The position numbers and the translations under genes were made by a program. A stretch of DNA of 64,000 nt from NCBI GenBank assembly GCA_020161365.1, contig JAIUNU010000001.1:372001-436000 (forward strand), given 5' to 3'. Origin of the DNA: Pseudomonadota bacterium (GTDB lineage: Bacteria; Pseudomonadota; Alphaproteobacteria; Caulobacterales; Caulobacteraceae). Shown here in pieces: positions 8,924-17,019 of the stretch; the stretch's first letter is position 1; each line of letters opens with the position of its first letter. The notes beneath the pieces are model-generated. The model saw only the letters and a list, made by a program, of their open reading frames with translations. It was not told where the DNA came from and ran no database searches.

Positions 8924-9262
8924 TCAGGCCGGCACGAAGCCAAGAAGCGTGACCGTGGCCGCGCCCCAGGCCAGCGGTGTGACCATCGCGGCCCAGGCCA
9001 GTTGCGTCGCGCCCTTGCGCCAAAGGATCCAGCCGGCGAGAGGGCCGAGCAGACAGACAACCCAGAAAAGGGCCGCAAAGGCGAAGCTGAGCCAAGCGAA
9101 GGGGTTCAGCACGTTACCTGCACGATCGAACACCAGGGGCGTGAAGATCGCCAGGATGGCTCCAACGATCGCCAGGGCGACGCTGACACACGTCGCCAAC
9201 GCCATCAGCGCTAGCTGAGTGCGGTCTTTAGAAACCTTCCCCGACTTGAGCGCGGCCTTCAT
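8924..9262 (-). CDS. Small hypothetical membrane protein
   Basis: 112 residues from ATG 9262 (MKAALKSGKV). Three hydrophobic segments are visible: LALMALATCVSVALAIVGAI, FAWLSFAFAALFWVVCLLGP and LAWAAMVTPLAWGAATVTLL. A polar loop with D-R-A-G-N lies after the first. A longer frame reaching 9298 would run into the xthA start, so the inner ATG is preferred. It is divergent from xthA with about 35 bp between starts. No family recognised. Confidence 0.65.
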   Translation of the reverse strand: MKAALKSGKVSKDRTQLALMALATCVSVALAIVGAILAIFTPLVFDRAGNVLNPFAWLSFAFAALFWVVCLLGPLAGWILWRKGATQLAWAAMVTPLAWGAATVTLLGFVPA

Positions 9263-9297
9263 GCGCCCTAGCCTCTCGCCGCATCTCGGAGCCGTCA

Positions 9298-10086
9298 ATG
9301 CGTATCGCCACCTGGAACGTCAATTCGATCAACGCTCGCCTGGAAGGCGTGTTGGCGTGGTTCGAATCGGAAGCCCCCGATGTGGCGGTGCTGCAGGAGC
9401 TGAAGTGCGTCGACGAGAAGTTCCCGACCGAAGCCTTTGAACGTCTTGGTTATAATGTCGCGGTTCACGGCCAGAAGACCTACAACGGCGTGGCGCTGCT
9501 TTCGAAGCACCCGATCGAGGACGTCCGCAAAGGTCTGCCCTTCCTGTCCGAGGACGAAGTCGACGAGCAGGCGCGCTATATCGAGGCGGTCATCGCCGCG
9601 CCCACTCCGTTCCGCGTAGTCGGCATCTACCTTCCGAACGGCAACCCGATCGGGACCGAGAAGTTTGCTTACAAGCTGTCTTGGATGCGCCGGTTGCACG
9701 CCCATGCCCAAGGACTACTGGCGTTCGAGGAGCCCTTGGTGATCGCCGGCGACTACAATGTCATCCCAGAAGCCGAGGACGTGGCCAACCCGCAGGCCTG
9801 GCTGGGCGACGCCCTGTTTCAACCAGAGAGCCGCGCAGCCTTCCGCGCGCTGAAGAACCTGGGCTTCGCCGACGCCTATATGCAGGCTGACGGCGCGCCG
9901 GGCGGCTACACCTTCTGGGACTACCAGGCCGGCGCCTGGCAGCGGAACCTCGGCATCCGTATCGATCACCTGCTGCTGTCGCCCCAGGCGGCGGACCGCT
10001 TGACCGGCGTTGTCATTCACCGCGACGAGCGCGACAAGGAGAAGCCTTCTGACCACGTACCGGTCGTCGGTCACTTTCGCGATTAG
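9298..10086 (+). CDS. xthA: Exodeoxyribonuclease III
   Basis: 262 residues. A base-excision-repair AP endonuclease and 3'-5' exonuclease of the EEP fold. The catalytic motifs occur in order: WNVNSINAR, LQELKC (metal Glu), GDYNVIPEAEDV (Asp/Asn), YTFWDYQAGAW, GIRIDHLLLS and SDHVPV (final His). Length is normal. Its position next to erpA and dgt matches rhizobial gene order. Confidence 0.95.
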   Translation: MRIATWNVNSINARLEGVLAWFESEAPDVAVLQELKCVDEKFPTEAFERLGYNVAVHGQKTYNGVALLSKHPIEDVRKGLPFLSEDEVDEQARYIEAVIAAPTPFRVVGIYLPNGNPIGTEKFAYKLSWMRRLHAHAQGLLAFEEPLVIAGDYNVIPEAEDVANPQAWLGDALFQPESRAAFRALKNLGFADAYMQADGAPGGYTFWDYQAGAWQRNLGIRIDHLLLSPQAADRLTGVVIHRDERDKEKPSDHVPVVGHFRD

Positions 10087-10144
10087 AGCAGTGGACTTAC
10101 CTAGGGTTTAGCGAGAAGGTTCTGGAGCCGCCCGGAGGTTTCAG

Positions 10145-10651
10145 ATGCTCACTGCTGGCTTGATGGCTTTCGCCCTATTGACGAGCATACCGCCAGCACC
10201 GCCGCCCGCCGCAGCGACTTCGCCCACGGAGGCCGCACGCTACGCTCTGACCCACGGTTGCCTCGCGGCGGCGCGTCGAGACGTGAAGCTCGCCGCGCTC
10301 TCCAACCCGTCCATTGTCCTGAGCGAGAAGGTTCGCGGGCTTTACGCGATGAAAGGCGCCGGTCAGATCCTGATGTCCGATAGTCCCCCTCAGGTGGGCT
10401 GCTACATGCGTGTCGGACAGGGAAACGGCGAAGACCTGCGTCGGATGGCGTTGGGCTTGCTGGCGGCAGAGGCGCCAACGCGCGTGGTTCAGGATAGCGG
10501 TCCAGGTTCCAAGCCGATGCGCCAGGAACTGCATTGCATAAAGGTGGCTGGCCGTTCCATGGCGGCGTTGATTTCCAGTTCAAGCGGTCAGGGCGGCGCG
10601 CCGCTGCAGTTTTCGCTGCTGGATGGCCAGGACATTTGCCGCGCGCCCTAG
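10145..10651 (+). CDS. Secreted hypothetical protein with four cysteines
   Basis: 168 residues. A signal peptide (MLTAGLMAFALLTSIPPAPPPAAAT) is followed by a small domain with four cysteines (T-H-G-C-L, Q-V-G-C-Y, L-H-C-I-K, D-I-C-R) that could form two disulfides. An R-R-D-V-K patch and a Gly/Gln/Ser-rich loop near residue 145 are the only other features. No family recognised. It lies 58 bp after xthA on the same strand. Confidence 0.6.
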   Translation: MLTAGLMAFALLTSIPPAPPPAAATSPTEAARYALTHGCLAAARRDVKLAALSNPSIVLSEKVRGLYAMKGAGQILMSDSPPQVGCYMRVGQGNGEDLRRMALGLLAAEAPTRVVQDSGPGSKPMRQELHCIKVAGRSMAALISSSSGQGGAPLQFSLLDGQDICRAP

Positions 10652-10695
10652 CCCGCCTGTCCCCTCGTCACGACTCTCGCTAGTTTCGCGCCACC

Positions 10696-11619
10696 ATGAG
10701 CGAACTCGCGCGTCTTCTGCTGTTCGTGGCCATCGCCGGCTCGGCGGTGACGTTCCTCGGCAGCCTGGCCATCTGGTACGGCGACGAAGACCGGCGGATT
10801 CGCCGGGCCCTTCGCAACGTCCTAAGAAGTGAGCCGGAGGGCATCGTGGTCGCCCGCGGCCGCGGACGGGGAGCCGGCTTTTCCTTTTCGACCAACTTGC
10901 TCGCGGTCGCCTGGGATCGAGGCGCATGGTGCCTGCTCTACCGCCTGGAGGAACTTGTCGGCGCCGAGCTTCTGGTCGACGGCCAGGTGATGGGGCGCGT
11001 GTTTCGGGGCGAAGGCCGTCGAGCGATCGATCATGTCGCGCCGCAGGCCCAGACCGTCACCCTGCGCTTGATCTTCGACGATCCGCGCCACCCTGATTTC
11101 GCGCTTGAACTTTGGGCGCCCGGCGACGAACTGCGTCGTGAGAGCCGTTCTCCAGCTGAGTTGATGCAGGAAGCCAATCGCTGGCTGGCGCGCTGCGAAG
11201 CGATCGTGCGCCGCCCACTGCCGCCACGTCCCGCGCCGAAACCGACAGAACCGGCGGTCGCCTCGCCGCCGAGCCCGCCGCAGGACCTAGCGCCTGTCGA
11301 TCCGGGAGACGACGACGATTTCCGCGCCCCGCCACAGCCCCTGCCCGACACACCACCGCCTCTGGCGAGGCGGCCTTCGCTGGACGATCCGCGCCGCCCC
11401 GGCGGCTCGCGCCCCGGGTCGCGCGTCGCGCCCGTGCCCGCGCCCGCGCCGGCCCCGGATCGCGAGCCGGACATGTTTGGCGATCCGCCTTGGGATGAGG
11501 ACGAGCCCACGCAATCTTCGCGCCCTCAAGCGACGCCACCAACCTATCAACCGGTGTCCAAGGCGCGCCGCGAGACATCGAACGACCAGGACGAGTTACC
11601 GTTCGATCTTGACGACTAG
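10696..11619 (+). CDS. Hypothetical membrane-anchored protein with Pro-rich tail
   Basis: 307 residues. One N-terminal transmembrane helix (LLLFVAIAGSAVTFLGSLAIWY) precedes a cytoplasmic beta-rich domain of about 140 residues (EGIVVARGRGRGAGFSFSTN to DFALELWAPGDELRRE). A proline/acidic disordered tail fills the last 130 residues and ends in E-L-P-F-D-L-D-D. I do not recognise the globular domain. The start ATG 10696 has weak upstream SD character. Confidence 0.65.
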   Translation: MSELARLLLFVAIAGSAVTFLGSLAIWYGDEDRRIRRALRNVLRSEPEGIVVARGRGRGAGFSFSTNLLAVAWDRGAWCLLYRLEELVGAELLVDGQVMGRVFRGEGRRAIDHVAPQAQTVTLRLIFDDPRHPDFALELWAPGDELRRESRSPAELMQEANRWLARCEAIVRRPLPPRPAPKPTEPAVASPPSPPQDLAPVDPGDDDDFRAPPQPLPDTPPPLARRPSLDDPRRPGGSRPGSRVAPVPAPAPAPDREPDMFGDPPWDEDEPTQSSRPQATPPTYQPVSKARRETSNDQDELPFDLDD

Positions 11620-11636
11620 GCCGGGTTAGGCCGCGT

Positions 11637-12275
11637 TTATCGACCTGTTTCGATGCCAATCCAGAGACCCGTAGCCGCCAGCGCCAGCGCGAAGAGGCGT
11701 CGGCTGAGCGGGCTGGAACCGGTCGCGATCAACCGCCGCGCCAGACCGTCCGACGACAGGACGATGGCCCCATGCACGACGATGCTGACCGCGATGTGGA
11801 CACCGCCTAGGATCAGCGCCTGAACGGTGGGCGATGCATGGCCGGTCTGAATGAACCCCGGCAACAAGGTCACGTAGAAGAGCGCGGCCTTCGGGTTGAG
11901 CAGGTTCGCCAGGAGCCCGCGTCGGAAATGCACCCAAGCACGCCCGTCCTCCCCTTGCCAGTCGGTCGGCTTCTCACCTCGCCAAGCGTCGAACGCCAGC
12001 CAGAAAATGTAAGCGACTCCCGCCCAACGCAGCACCTCGTAGAGCGGGCGGTTCAGGCGCAGGATTTCCGTCAACCCCGCCACCGAGGCCAGCATGTAGA
12101 CAAGCAGGCCCGCAGTGATCCCGGTGATGGTCACCAGCCCCGCGCGACGTCCTTCGACCGCCGACAAACCGGCCAGGTAGCCCATATTGGGGCCGGGGGT
12201 CAGCTCGATCAGCACGATCGCCGCCAGGAAAGGCGCGATCGCGGAAGGATCGACGGGCCAGGCGTCGTGCGACAA
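11637..12275 (-). CDS. LysE/RhtB-family amino-acid exporter
   Basis: 212 residues with about six hydrophobic segments. The LysE family signature is IELTPGPNMGYLAGLSAVEGRRAG near residues 23-46, followed by G-I-T-A-G-L-L-V and A-F-D-A-W-R-G. A second motif, LLANLLNPKAALFYVTLLPGF, is near residues 118-138. Family members export amino acids or their derivatives; the substrate cannot be read from sequence. Transcribed convergently with the gene before it. Confidence 0.9.
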   Translation of the reverse strand: MSHDAWPVDPSAIAPFLAAIVLIELTPGPNMGYLAGLSAVEGRRAGLVTITGITAGLLVYMLASVAGLTEILRLNRPLYEVLRWAGVAYIFWLAFDAWRGEKPTDWQGEDGRAWVHFRRGLLANLLNPKAALFYVTLLPGFIQTGHASPTVQALILGGVHIAVSIVVHGAIVLSSDGLARRLIATGSSPLSRRLFALALAATGLWIGIETGR

Positions 12276-12396
12276 ACAGGCTCTCCTCAGGCGCGGCGGT
12301 CATTGAAGGCGACAGTCGCCTCTTCGTCTTCTCGGCTATGGCGAAAGGGCGACGAATGGGCTTAGCGTGAAGGTTCAAGTGGGGAAACAAGACAAG

Positions 12397-14226
12397 ATGG
12401 ATAGACGCCAGTTTCTGTTCGGCGCGGCGGCTGCGGCGCCGCTATTGGGCGCGCGCTCGGCCTTTGGCGCGGAGCCGGGCCCTCGCGACGCGGAACTCCG
12501 CGCGCTGCTCGACACCTTCTGGAACGCCGACCTCGACGCCGCGCCGCAGATGGCTACCGAACGCGGGCTTGACGTCGGCCCACGCGCCGCCCAGCGCGGG
12601 AAGCTCAATGACGCCTCGCGGGCCGGACGCAATGCCTGGATCGGGGCGCGAAAGGAGCGCCTCGCAGCGCTCGCGCGCATATCGCCCGAAGACCTCTCGC
12701 CCGCGGCTCGGGTCGACCACGAGGTGACCACCTACACCTATCGGCGGGCCGTTGATGGTGGCTTGAAATATGACTTCGGCGAAGGCCAGGCCGGCTTTGG
12801 CTATGCGCCATACTCGCCCTATGTGCTCAGCCAGCTGACCGGGGCCTATCAGGCGATCCCGGACTTCCTTGATTCCCGCCATCCCGTGCGGACGACGGAG
12901 GACGCCGAAGCCTATCTCTCGCGCCTCGAAGGCTACGCGACGGCGCTGGACGCAAACACGCAGGCCCTGGAGCTGGACGCGGCCAAGGGCGTTTTGGCGC
13001 CGGACTTCGCGCTGGACGCCGGCCTCGCGCAGCTGCGCCGACAACGCGCCGTCGGGGCGACGGACGCCAGCGTAACCCGGTCGCTCGCCACCCGCGCCGC
13101 CAAGACCGGTCTGACGGGCGACTGGGCCGGACGCGCAGCGGCAATCGTCAGCGCCGCAGTGTATCCCGCGCTCGATCGCCAAATCGCCGCCTTGGAAGCC
13201 GCGCGCGCCAAGGCCACGAGCGATGCGGGCGCTTGGAAACTGCCCGACGGCGGCGCCTTCTACGCCGACGCTCTGGCTTTCCAGACCACGACCCGTCGCA
13301 CGCCCGATGAAGTCCACCGCCTGGGGCTTCAACAGGTGGCCGAGTTGGAAGCGCAGATCGATACGCGCCTTCGCCGCCTGGGCCTGACCACAGGAACCGT
13401 CGCGCAGCGGCTCACGGCGCTATCGGCGCGGCCTGACCAGCAGTACGCCAATACCGACGCCGGTCGCGCCCAATTGCTGGCGGACCTCAACGCCCAGACC
13501 GCCGCCATCCGGGCCCGCATGGGCACGGTGTTTAGGACCCTGCCCGCGGCTCCCGTCGAAATCGTCCGGGTGCCGCCGGAGATCGAGGACGGCGCGCCGA
13601 ACGGCTATGCTCAGGCGCCGGCGCTCGACGGCTCGCGGCCGGGCCGGTTCTACATCAACCTCAAGGACACGGCCGAGTGGCCGAAGTTCAATCTGCCGAC
13701 CCTGACCTACCACGAGGCCCTTCCCGGCCACGTCTGGCAGGGGTCGATCTCACTCGGCTCGCAGCAGATTCCGATGCTGCGCCGCGCCGGGATGGGCTTT
13801 GCCGCCTATGGCGAGGGCTGGGCGCTGTACGCTGAGCAGTTGGCCGCCGAGATGGGGGTCTACGAGGGCGATCCGCTGGGCGAGATCGGCTACCTGCAGT
13901 CTCTGCAGTTCCGCGCCGTACGCCTGGTGGTCGACACGGGGCTGCACTTCAAGCGCTGGAGCCGCGCCCGGGCGACCGACTACATGGTCGACCAGACCGG
14001 CATGCCGCGCGCCCGCGTCCAACGGGAGATCGACCGTTACTGCATCTGGCCGGGCCAAGCCTGTAGCTACAAGATTGGTCACGTCGAGTGGGTGCGACTG
14101 CGCGACGAGGCCAAGAAGCGCGCCGGCGCACGCTTCGATCTGAAGGCCTTCCACGACGTGCTGCTGCAAGGTCCGATGCCGCTGGTGGTGCTGGAGCAGA
14201 CCCTGGCGACGATGTTCCCCGCCTGA
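12397..14226 (+). CDS. Tat-exported DUF885 protein, probable zinc peptidase
   Basis: 609 residues from ATG 12397 (MDRRQFLFGAAAAAP). The twin-arginine motif D-R-R-Q-F-L plus a hydrophobic stretch ending A-F-G-A-E is a Tat signal peptide. The DUF885 hallmark TYHEALPGHVWQG lies near residues 437-449. The HExxPGH core is taken to bind metal, as in M32-like gluzincins. C-terminal G-E-G-W-A-L-Y-A-E-Q and Y-L-Q-S-L-Q-F-R-A are also typical. A GTG 10 codons upstream is possible but would displace the Tat motif from the N-terminus. Periplasmic. Confidence 0.88.
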   Translation: MDRRQFLFGAAAAAPLLGARSAFGAEPGPRDAELRALLDTFWNADLDAAPQMATERGLDVGPRAAQRGKLNDASRAGRNAWIGARKERLAALARISPEDLSPAARVDHEVTTYTYRRAVDGGLKYDFGEGQAGFGYAPYSPYVLSQLTGAYQAIPDFLDSRHPVRTTEDAEAYLSRLEGYATALDANTQALELDAAKGVLAPDFALDAGLAQLRRQRAVGATDASVTRSLATRAAKTGLTGDWAGRAAAIVSAAVYPALDRQIAALEAARAKATSDAGAWKLPDGGAFYADALAFQTTTRRTPDEVHRLGLQQVAELEAQIDTRLRRLGLTTGTVAQRLTALSARPDQQYANTDAGRAQLLADLNAQTAAIRARMGTVFRTLPAAPVEIVRVPPEIEDGAPNGYAQAPALDGSRPGRFYINLKDTAEWPKFNLPTLTYHEALPGHVWQGSISLGSQQIPMLRRAGMGFAAYGEGWALYAEQLAAEMGVYEGDPLGEIGYLQSLQFRAVRLVVDTGLHFKRWSRARATDYMVDQTGMPRARVQREIDRYCIWPGQACSYKIGHVEWVRLRDEAKKRAGARFDLKAFHDVLLQGPMPLVVLEQTLATMFPA

Positions 14227-14251
14227 TATCGCGTGCGCGGTCGGAGGGCGC

Positions 14252-15169
14252 CTAGCCCTCGACCGCCTGCTCGACCGCCAGCGCCAGATCGAGCGCGCGC
14301 GCGGCGTCCTCGCCGGTCACGACCGGCCGAGGGGTCTCGCCGCGCACGGCGGCCAAGAAACCCGCCACCGACAGGCCCAGGGGGTCCTTGCCTGCCGGGG
14401 TCTCGGTGAAGTTCTCGATCAGCGGATAGGGCATCGTGTTGCGGAAGGTGCGCTGCAGGAAGTCGATTTCGACCTCGCCCGAGGGGTAGACGACCTTCAT
14501 GGTCCGCTCCCGAGCCTCGGCGACGCGCGAACTGTCGAATACGGCCGTGAAGCCGTTGTCGAAGGTGGCTTCGGCCTTCACCCAGTCCAGCGATGTCGAG
14601 CGCGTGATCGCCCCCTCGCCTTCCACCGCGATCGGCTCGCCATCGCAGAGCGCCAGCGCAAGGTCGATGTCGTGGATCATCAGATCCAGCACGACCGAGA
14701 CGTCGAGATTGCGGTCCGACGGCGTGCCGCGACGCACCGCTTCCAGGCGCAGCGGCTGTTCGGGAATGTCCAGCAGGCCTATGGCCTGGAAGACGACCCG
14801 CTCCTGGTGCCCGCAGGCGAGCGGGACGCCAGCCTTGGCGGCGGCGGCGACCATCTTGTCAGCGTCGTCAGGCGACACCGCGATCGGCTTTTCCGAATAG
14901 ACCGGCTTGCCGGCCTTTAGCGCAGCCAGGGCCGGCGCGGCATGATGGACGGCCGGCGCGGCAACGGTGACCACGTCCACGGCGGCCAGGAAGGCGTCCA
15001 TGTCGTCATAGCCCTGAGCGCCCAGTGGTTCGGCCAGGGCCTTGGCGCGCGCCAGATCGATGTCGAAGACGCCGACCAGGGTCACGCCGCCCAATTCGGC
15101 GTACTTCTTGGCGTGGTAGCCGCCGAACACACCAGCGCCCACGACGCCCGCTTTCAGAGTCTGGATCAT
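14252..15169 (-). CDS. Gfo/Idh/MocA-family NAD(P)-dependent oxidoreductase
   Basis: 305 residues. The Rossmann motif GVVGAGVFGGYHAKKYAELG spans residues 8-27. The catalytic-Lys motif S-E-K-P-I-A-V is near residue 92, and a D-L-M-I-H-D-I-D-L-A motif near 165 is typical of UDP-sugar or inositol dehydrogenases in this family. The substrate is not evident. It is divergent from the reductase at 15288. Confidence 0.88.
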   Translation of the reverse strand: MIQTLKAGVVGAGVFGGYHAKKYAELGGVTLVGVFDIDLARAKALAEPLGAQGYDDMDAFLAAVDVVTVAAPAVHHAAPALAALKAGKPVYSEKPIAVSPDDADKMVAAAAKAGVPLACGHQERVVFQAIGLLDIPEQPLRLEAVRRGTPSDRNLDVSVVLDLMIHDIDLALALCDGEPIAVEGEGAITRSTSLDWVKAEATFDNGFTAVFDSSRVAEARERTMKVVYPSGEVEIDFLQRTFRNTMPYPLIENFTETPAGKDPLGLSVAGFLAAVRGETPRPVVTGEDAARALDLALAVEQAVEG

Positions 15170-15287
15170 GGTCGCTGTCTACCGCGCTTCGCGGTGGCTT
15201 AGAAGCACTGGTGACTTGCGTAAGGGCGCGCTAAACATCCGTTTAAATCTGCAACGCCTGGCCATGACCAAGGCAGGGAGGACCCCC

Positions 15288-16313
15288 ATGACCACCTCGC
15301 GCGAGATCCGTCTGAAAGCCCGTCCCGTCGGTATGCCGAAGGATTCCGACTTTGAGCTGGCGACCGTGGAGCTGCCGGCGCCCGGCGACGGTGAGATCCA
15401 GGTCAAGAACCTGTGGATGTCGGTCGACCCCTACATGCGCGGCCGCATGTACGACCGTCCCAGCTACGTCCCGCCCTTCCAGTTGGGCGAGGCCCTCCAG
15501 GGCGGCGCGATCGGCGAGGTGATCGCCTCCAACGACCCGGACTTCAAGCCCGGCGATATGGTCAGTTCGATGTTTGGCTGGCGTGAGGCTTTTAACGCTC
15601 ATCCCAAGTCGCTGGCCGCCGCGGGCATGGGTGCGATCACGAAGATCGAGACCCACGGCATCCCAGCCCAAGCCTTCCTGGGCGTCGTCGGTATGCCCGG
15701 CATGACCGCCTATGCGGGCCTGCTGCGCGTCGCGGCGCTGAAGGACGGAGACGTGGTGTTCGTCTCGGCCGCCGCCGGTGCGGTCGGCTCGATCGTCTGC
15801 CAGATCGCCAAGCTCAAGGGCCACACCGTGATCGGCTCGGCGGGCGGTCCGGAGAAGGTCGCCTTCCTGAAGTCGATCGGCGTCGACCACGTGATCGACT
15901 ACAAGGCCACGCCCGACGTGGTCGCCGAACTGGCCAAGGTGGCGCCCAAGGGTATCGACGTCTATTTCGAGAACGTCGGTGGCGTGCACCTCGAGGCCGC
16001 CATCAACTCGGCTCGCCCGTTCGCCCGCTTCGCGCTGTGCGGCATGATCTCGCAATACAATGAGACCGGTAAGCCGGAAGGTCCGTCGAACATTATCCTG
16101 GCCGTCGGTAAGAGCCTGCGCCTGGAAGGCTTCATCGTCTCTAACCACTTCGACCTGTACCCCCAGTTCGCCAAGGACATGGCCGAGTGGATCAAGGCCG
16201 GAAAGATCACTTGGAAGGAAACCGTCGAGGAAGGTGTCGAGCGCGCCCCGGACGCGTTCCTCAAGCTCTTCACGGGCGAGAACCTGGGCAAGATGCTCGT
16301 GAAGCTGAGCTAA
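15288..16313 (+). CDS. Zinc-independent MDR-family NADP-dependent oxidoreductase (CurA-like)
   Basis: 341 residues. Medium-chain reductase of the leukotriene-B4 dehydrogenase/CurA group, which reduce alpha,beta-unsaturated carbonyls with NADPH. Signatures: V-D-P-Y-M-R-G-R-M near residue 47, G-M-P-G-M-T-A-Y-A-G-L near 140, the NADP loop A-A-A-G-A-V-G-S-I-V near 165, and a C-terminal G-K-N/L-G-K-M-L-V-K-L. No zinc-ligand cysteines. ATG 15288 is chosen because AGGGAGG sits 7 bases upstream; an in-frame ATG at 15264 is less well placed. Confidence 0.92.
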   Translation: MTTSREIRLKARPVGMPKDSDFELATVELPAPGDGEIQVKNLWMSVDPYMRGRMYDRPSYVPPFQLGEALQGGAIGEVIASNDPDFKPGDMVSSMFGWREAFNAHPKSLAAAGMGAITKIETHGIPAQAFLGVVGMPGMTAYAGLLRVAALKDGDVVFVSAAAGAVGSIVCQIAKLKGHTVIGSAGGPEKVAFLKSIGVDHVIDYKATPDVVAELAKVAPKGIDVYFENVGGVHLEAAINSARPFARFALCGMISQYNETGKPEGPSNIILAVGKSLRLEGFIVSNHFDLYPQFAKDMAEWIKAGKITWKETVEEGVERAPDAFLKLFTGENLGKMLVKLS

Positions 16314-16352
16314 TCGGTTCGGGGCGACAACCTCGAACGCGGATGCGATCAG

Positions 16353-16384
16353 ACGGGCGGCTGGGCGACCAGCCGCCCGTTTTG
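16353..16384 (+). terminator. Strong Rho-independent terminator
   Basis: A 12-bp perfect stem (ACGGGCGGCTGG / CCAGCCGCCCGT) with a GCGA loop is followed by TTTTG. It ends the MDR reductase transcript. It lies between convergent genes. Confidence 0.9.
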
Positions 16385-16387
16385 AAT

Positions 16388-16735
16388 TCAGGGTCGCGCG
16401 CGAAGCTCGGCAAGCTCCAGCCCCTGGGGCGTCTTCTTGAACGCAAACGTCACGCGCGATCCGGGCGTGAGGGGCGCCTCCGCCAGAACATCGGCGTAGG
16501 CGCGGAACCGGTCGCGGCCGGGATTCAGAGCCGCAGCGCTCGCGCCCTCGTGATCGAGCGTGATAATCTGCCCCTCCACGCTGGCGATGGTGCCCTGCGA
16601 TTCATAGCGCTGCAGTCCTTCGGACGAAAAAACAGGCTCCACGGCGTTGCCGTTAGGATCCGGGACCGAAGCCTCCCTCCCGCATGCTACGAGGCCAACA
16701 AGCGAAACGAGGACGGCAATCTTTATATTTTTCAT
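16388..16735 (-). CDS. Lipoprotein with a CusF-like OB-fold domain
   Basis: 115 residues. A lipoprotein signal peptide with lipobox L-V-A-C (Cys 19) is followed from about residue 45 by a CusF-like domain: G-T-I-A-S-V-E-G-Q-I-I-T-L-D-H, then P-L-T-P-G-S-R-V-T-F-A-F. In CusF the metal is bound by His, Trp and two Met. Here the His (LDHEG) remains, but the stretch expected to hold W and M..M reads NPGRDRFRAY, so copper/silver binding is doubtful. It has its own terminator-flanked position with no efflux genes nearby. Confidence 0.7.
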   Translation of the reverse strand: MKNIKIAVLVSLVGLVACGREASVPDPNGNAVEPVFSSEGLQRYESQGTIASVEGQIITLDHEGASAAALNPGRDRFRAYADVLAEAPLTPGSRVTFAFKKTPQGLELAELRARP

Positions 16736-17019
16736 ACTCTTAACTAGACCCTGAGGCCGACTCCCTGATTTGCGCCGATCGTGTCGTCACGAAATCTTCT
16801 CGCAACTGCGAAATCCGCGTGATTTCCGGTAGCGAATTTGTGATCGAAGTTTTACTGTAGAGAGACCGGCGGCTCTCCACGCCGGTTCTCGTCCGTCGCG
16901 AAGCGCTTAACGCGCCTGCCCTGTTCCCTAGCGAACCCGCAGGCCAGCGAAAAGAGGCATCGGCGGAAGGAGCGCGCGGAGAGAGCCCGGCTCGCCGGAA
17001 AAGTCCGAGATCTGACGAT

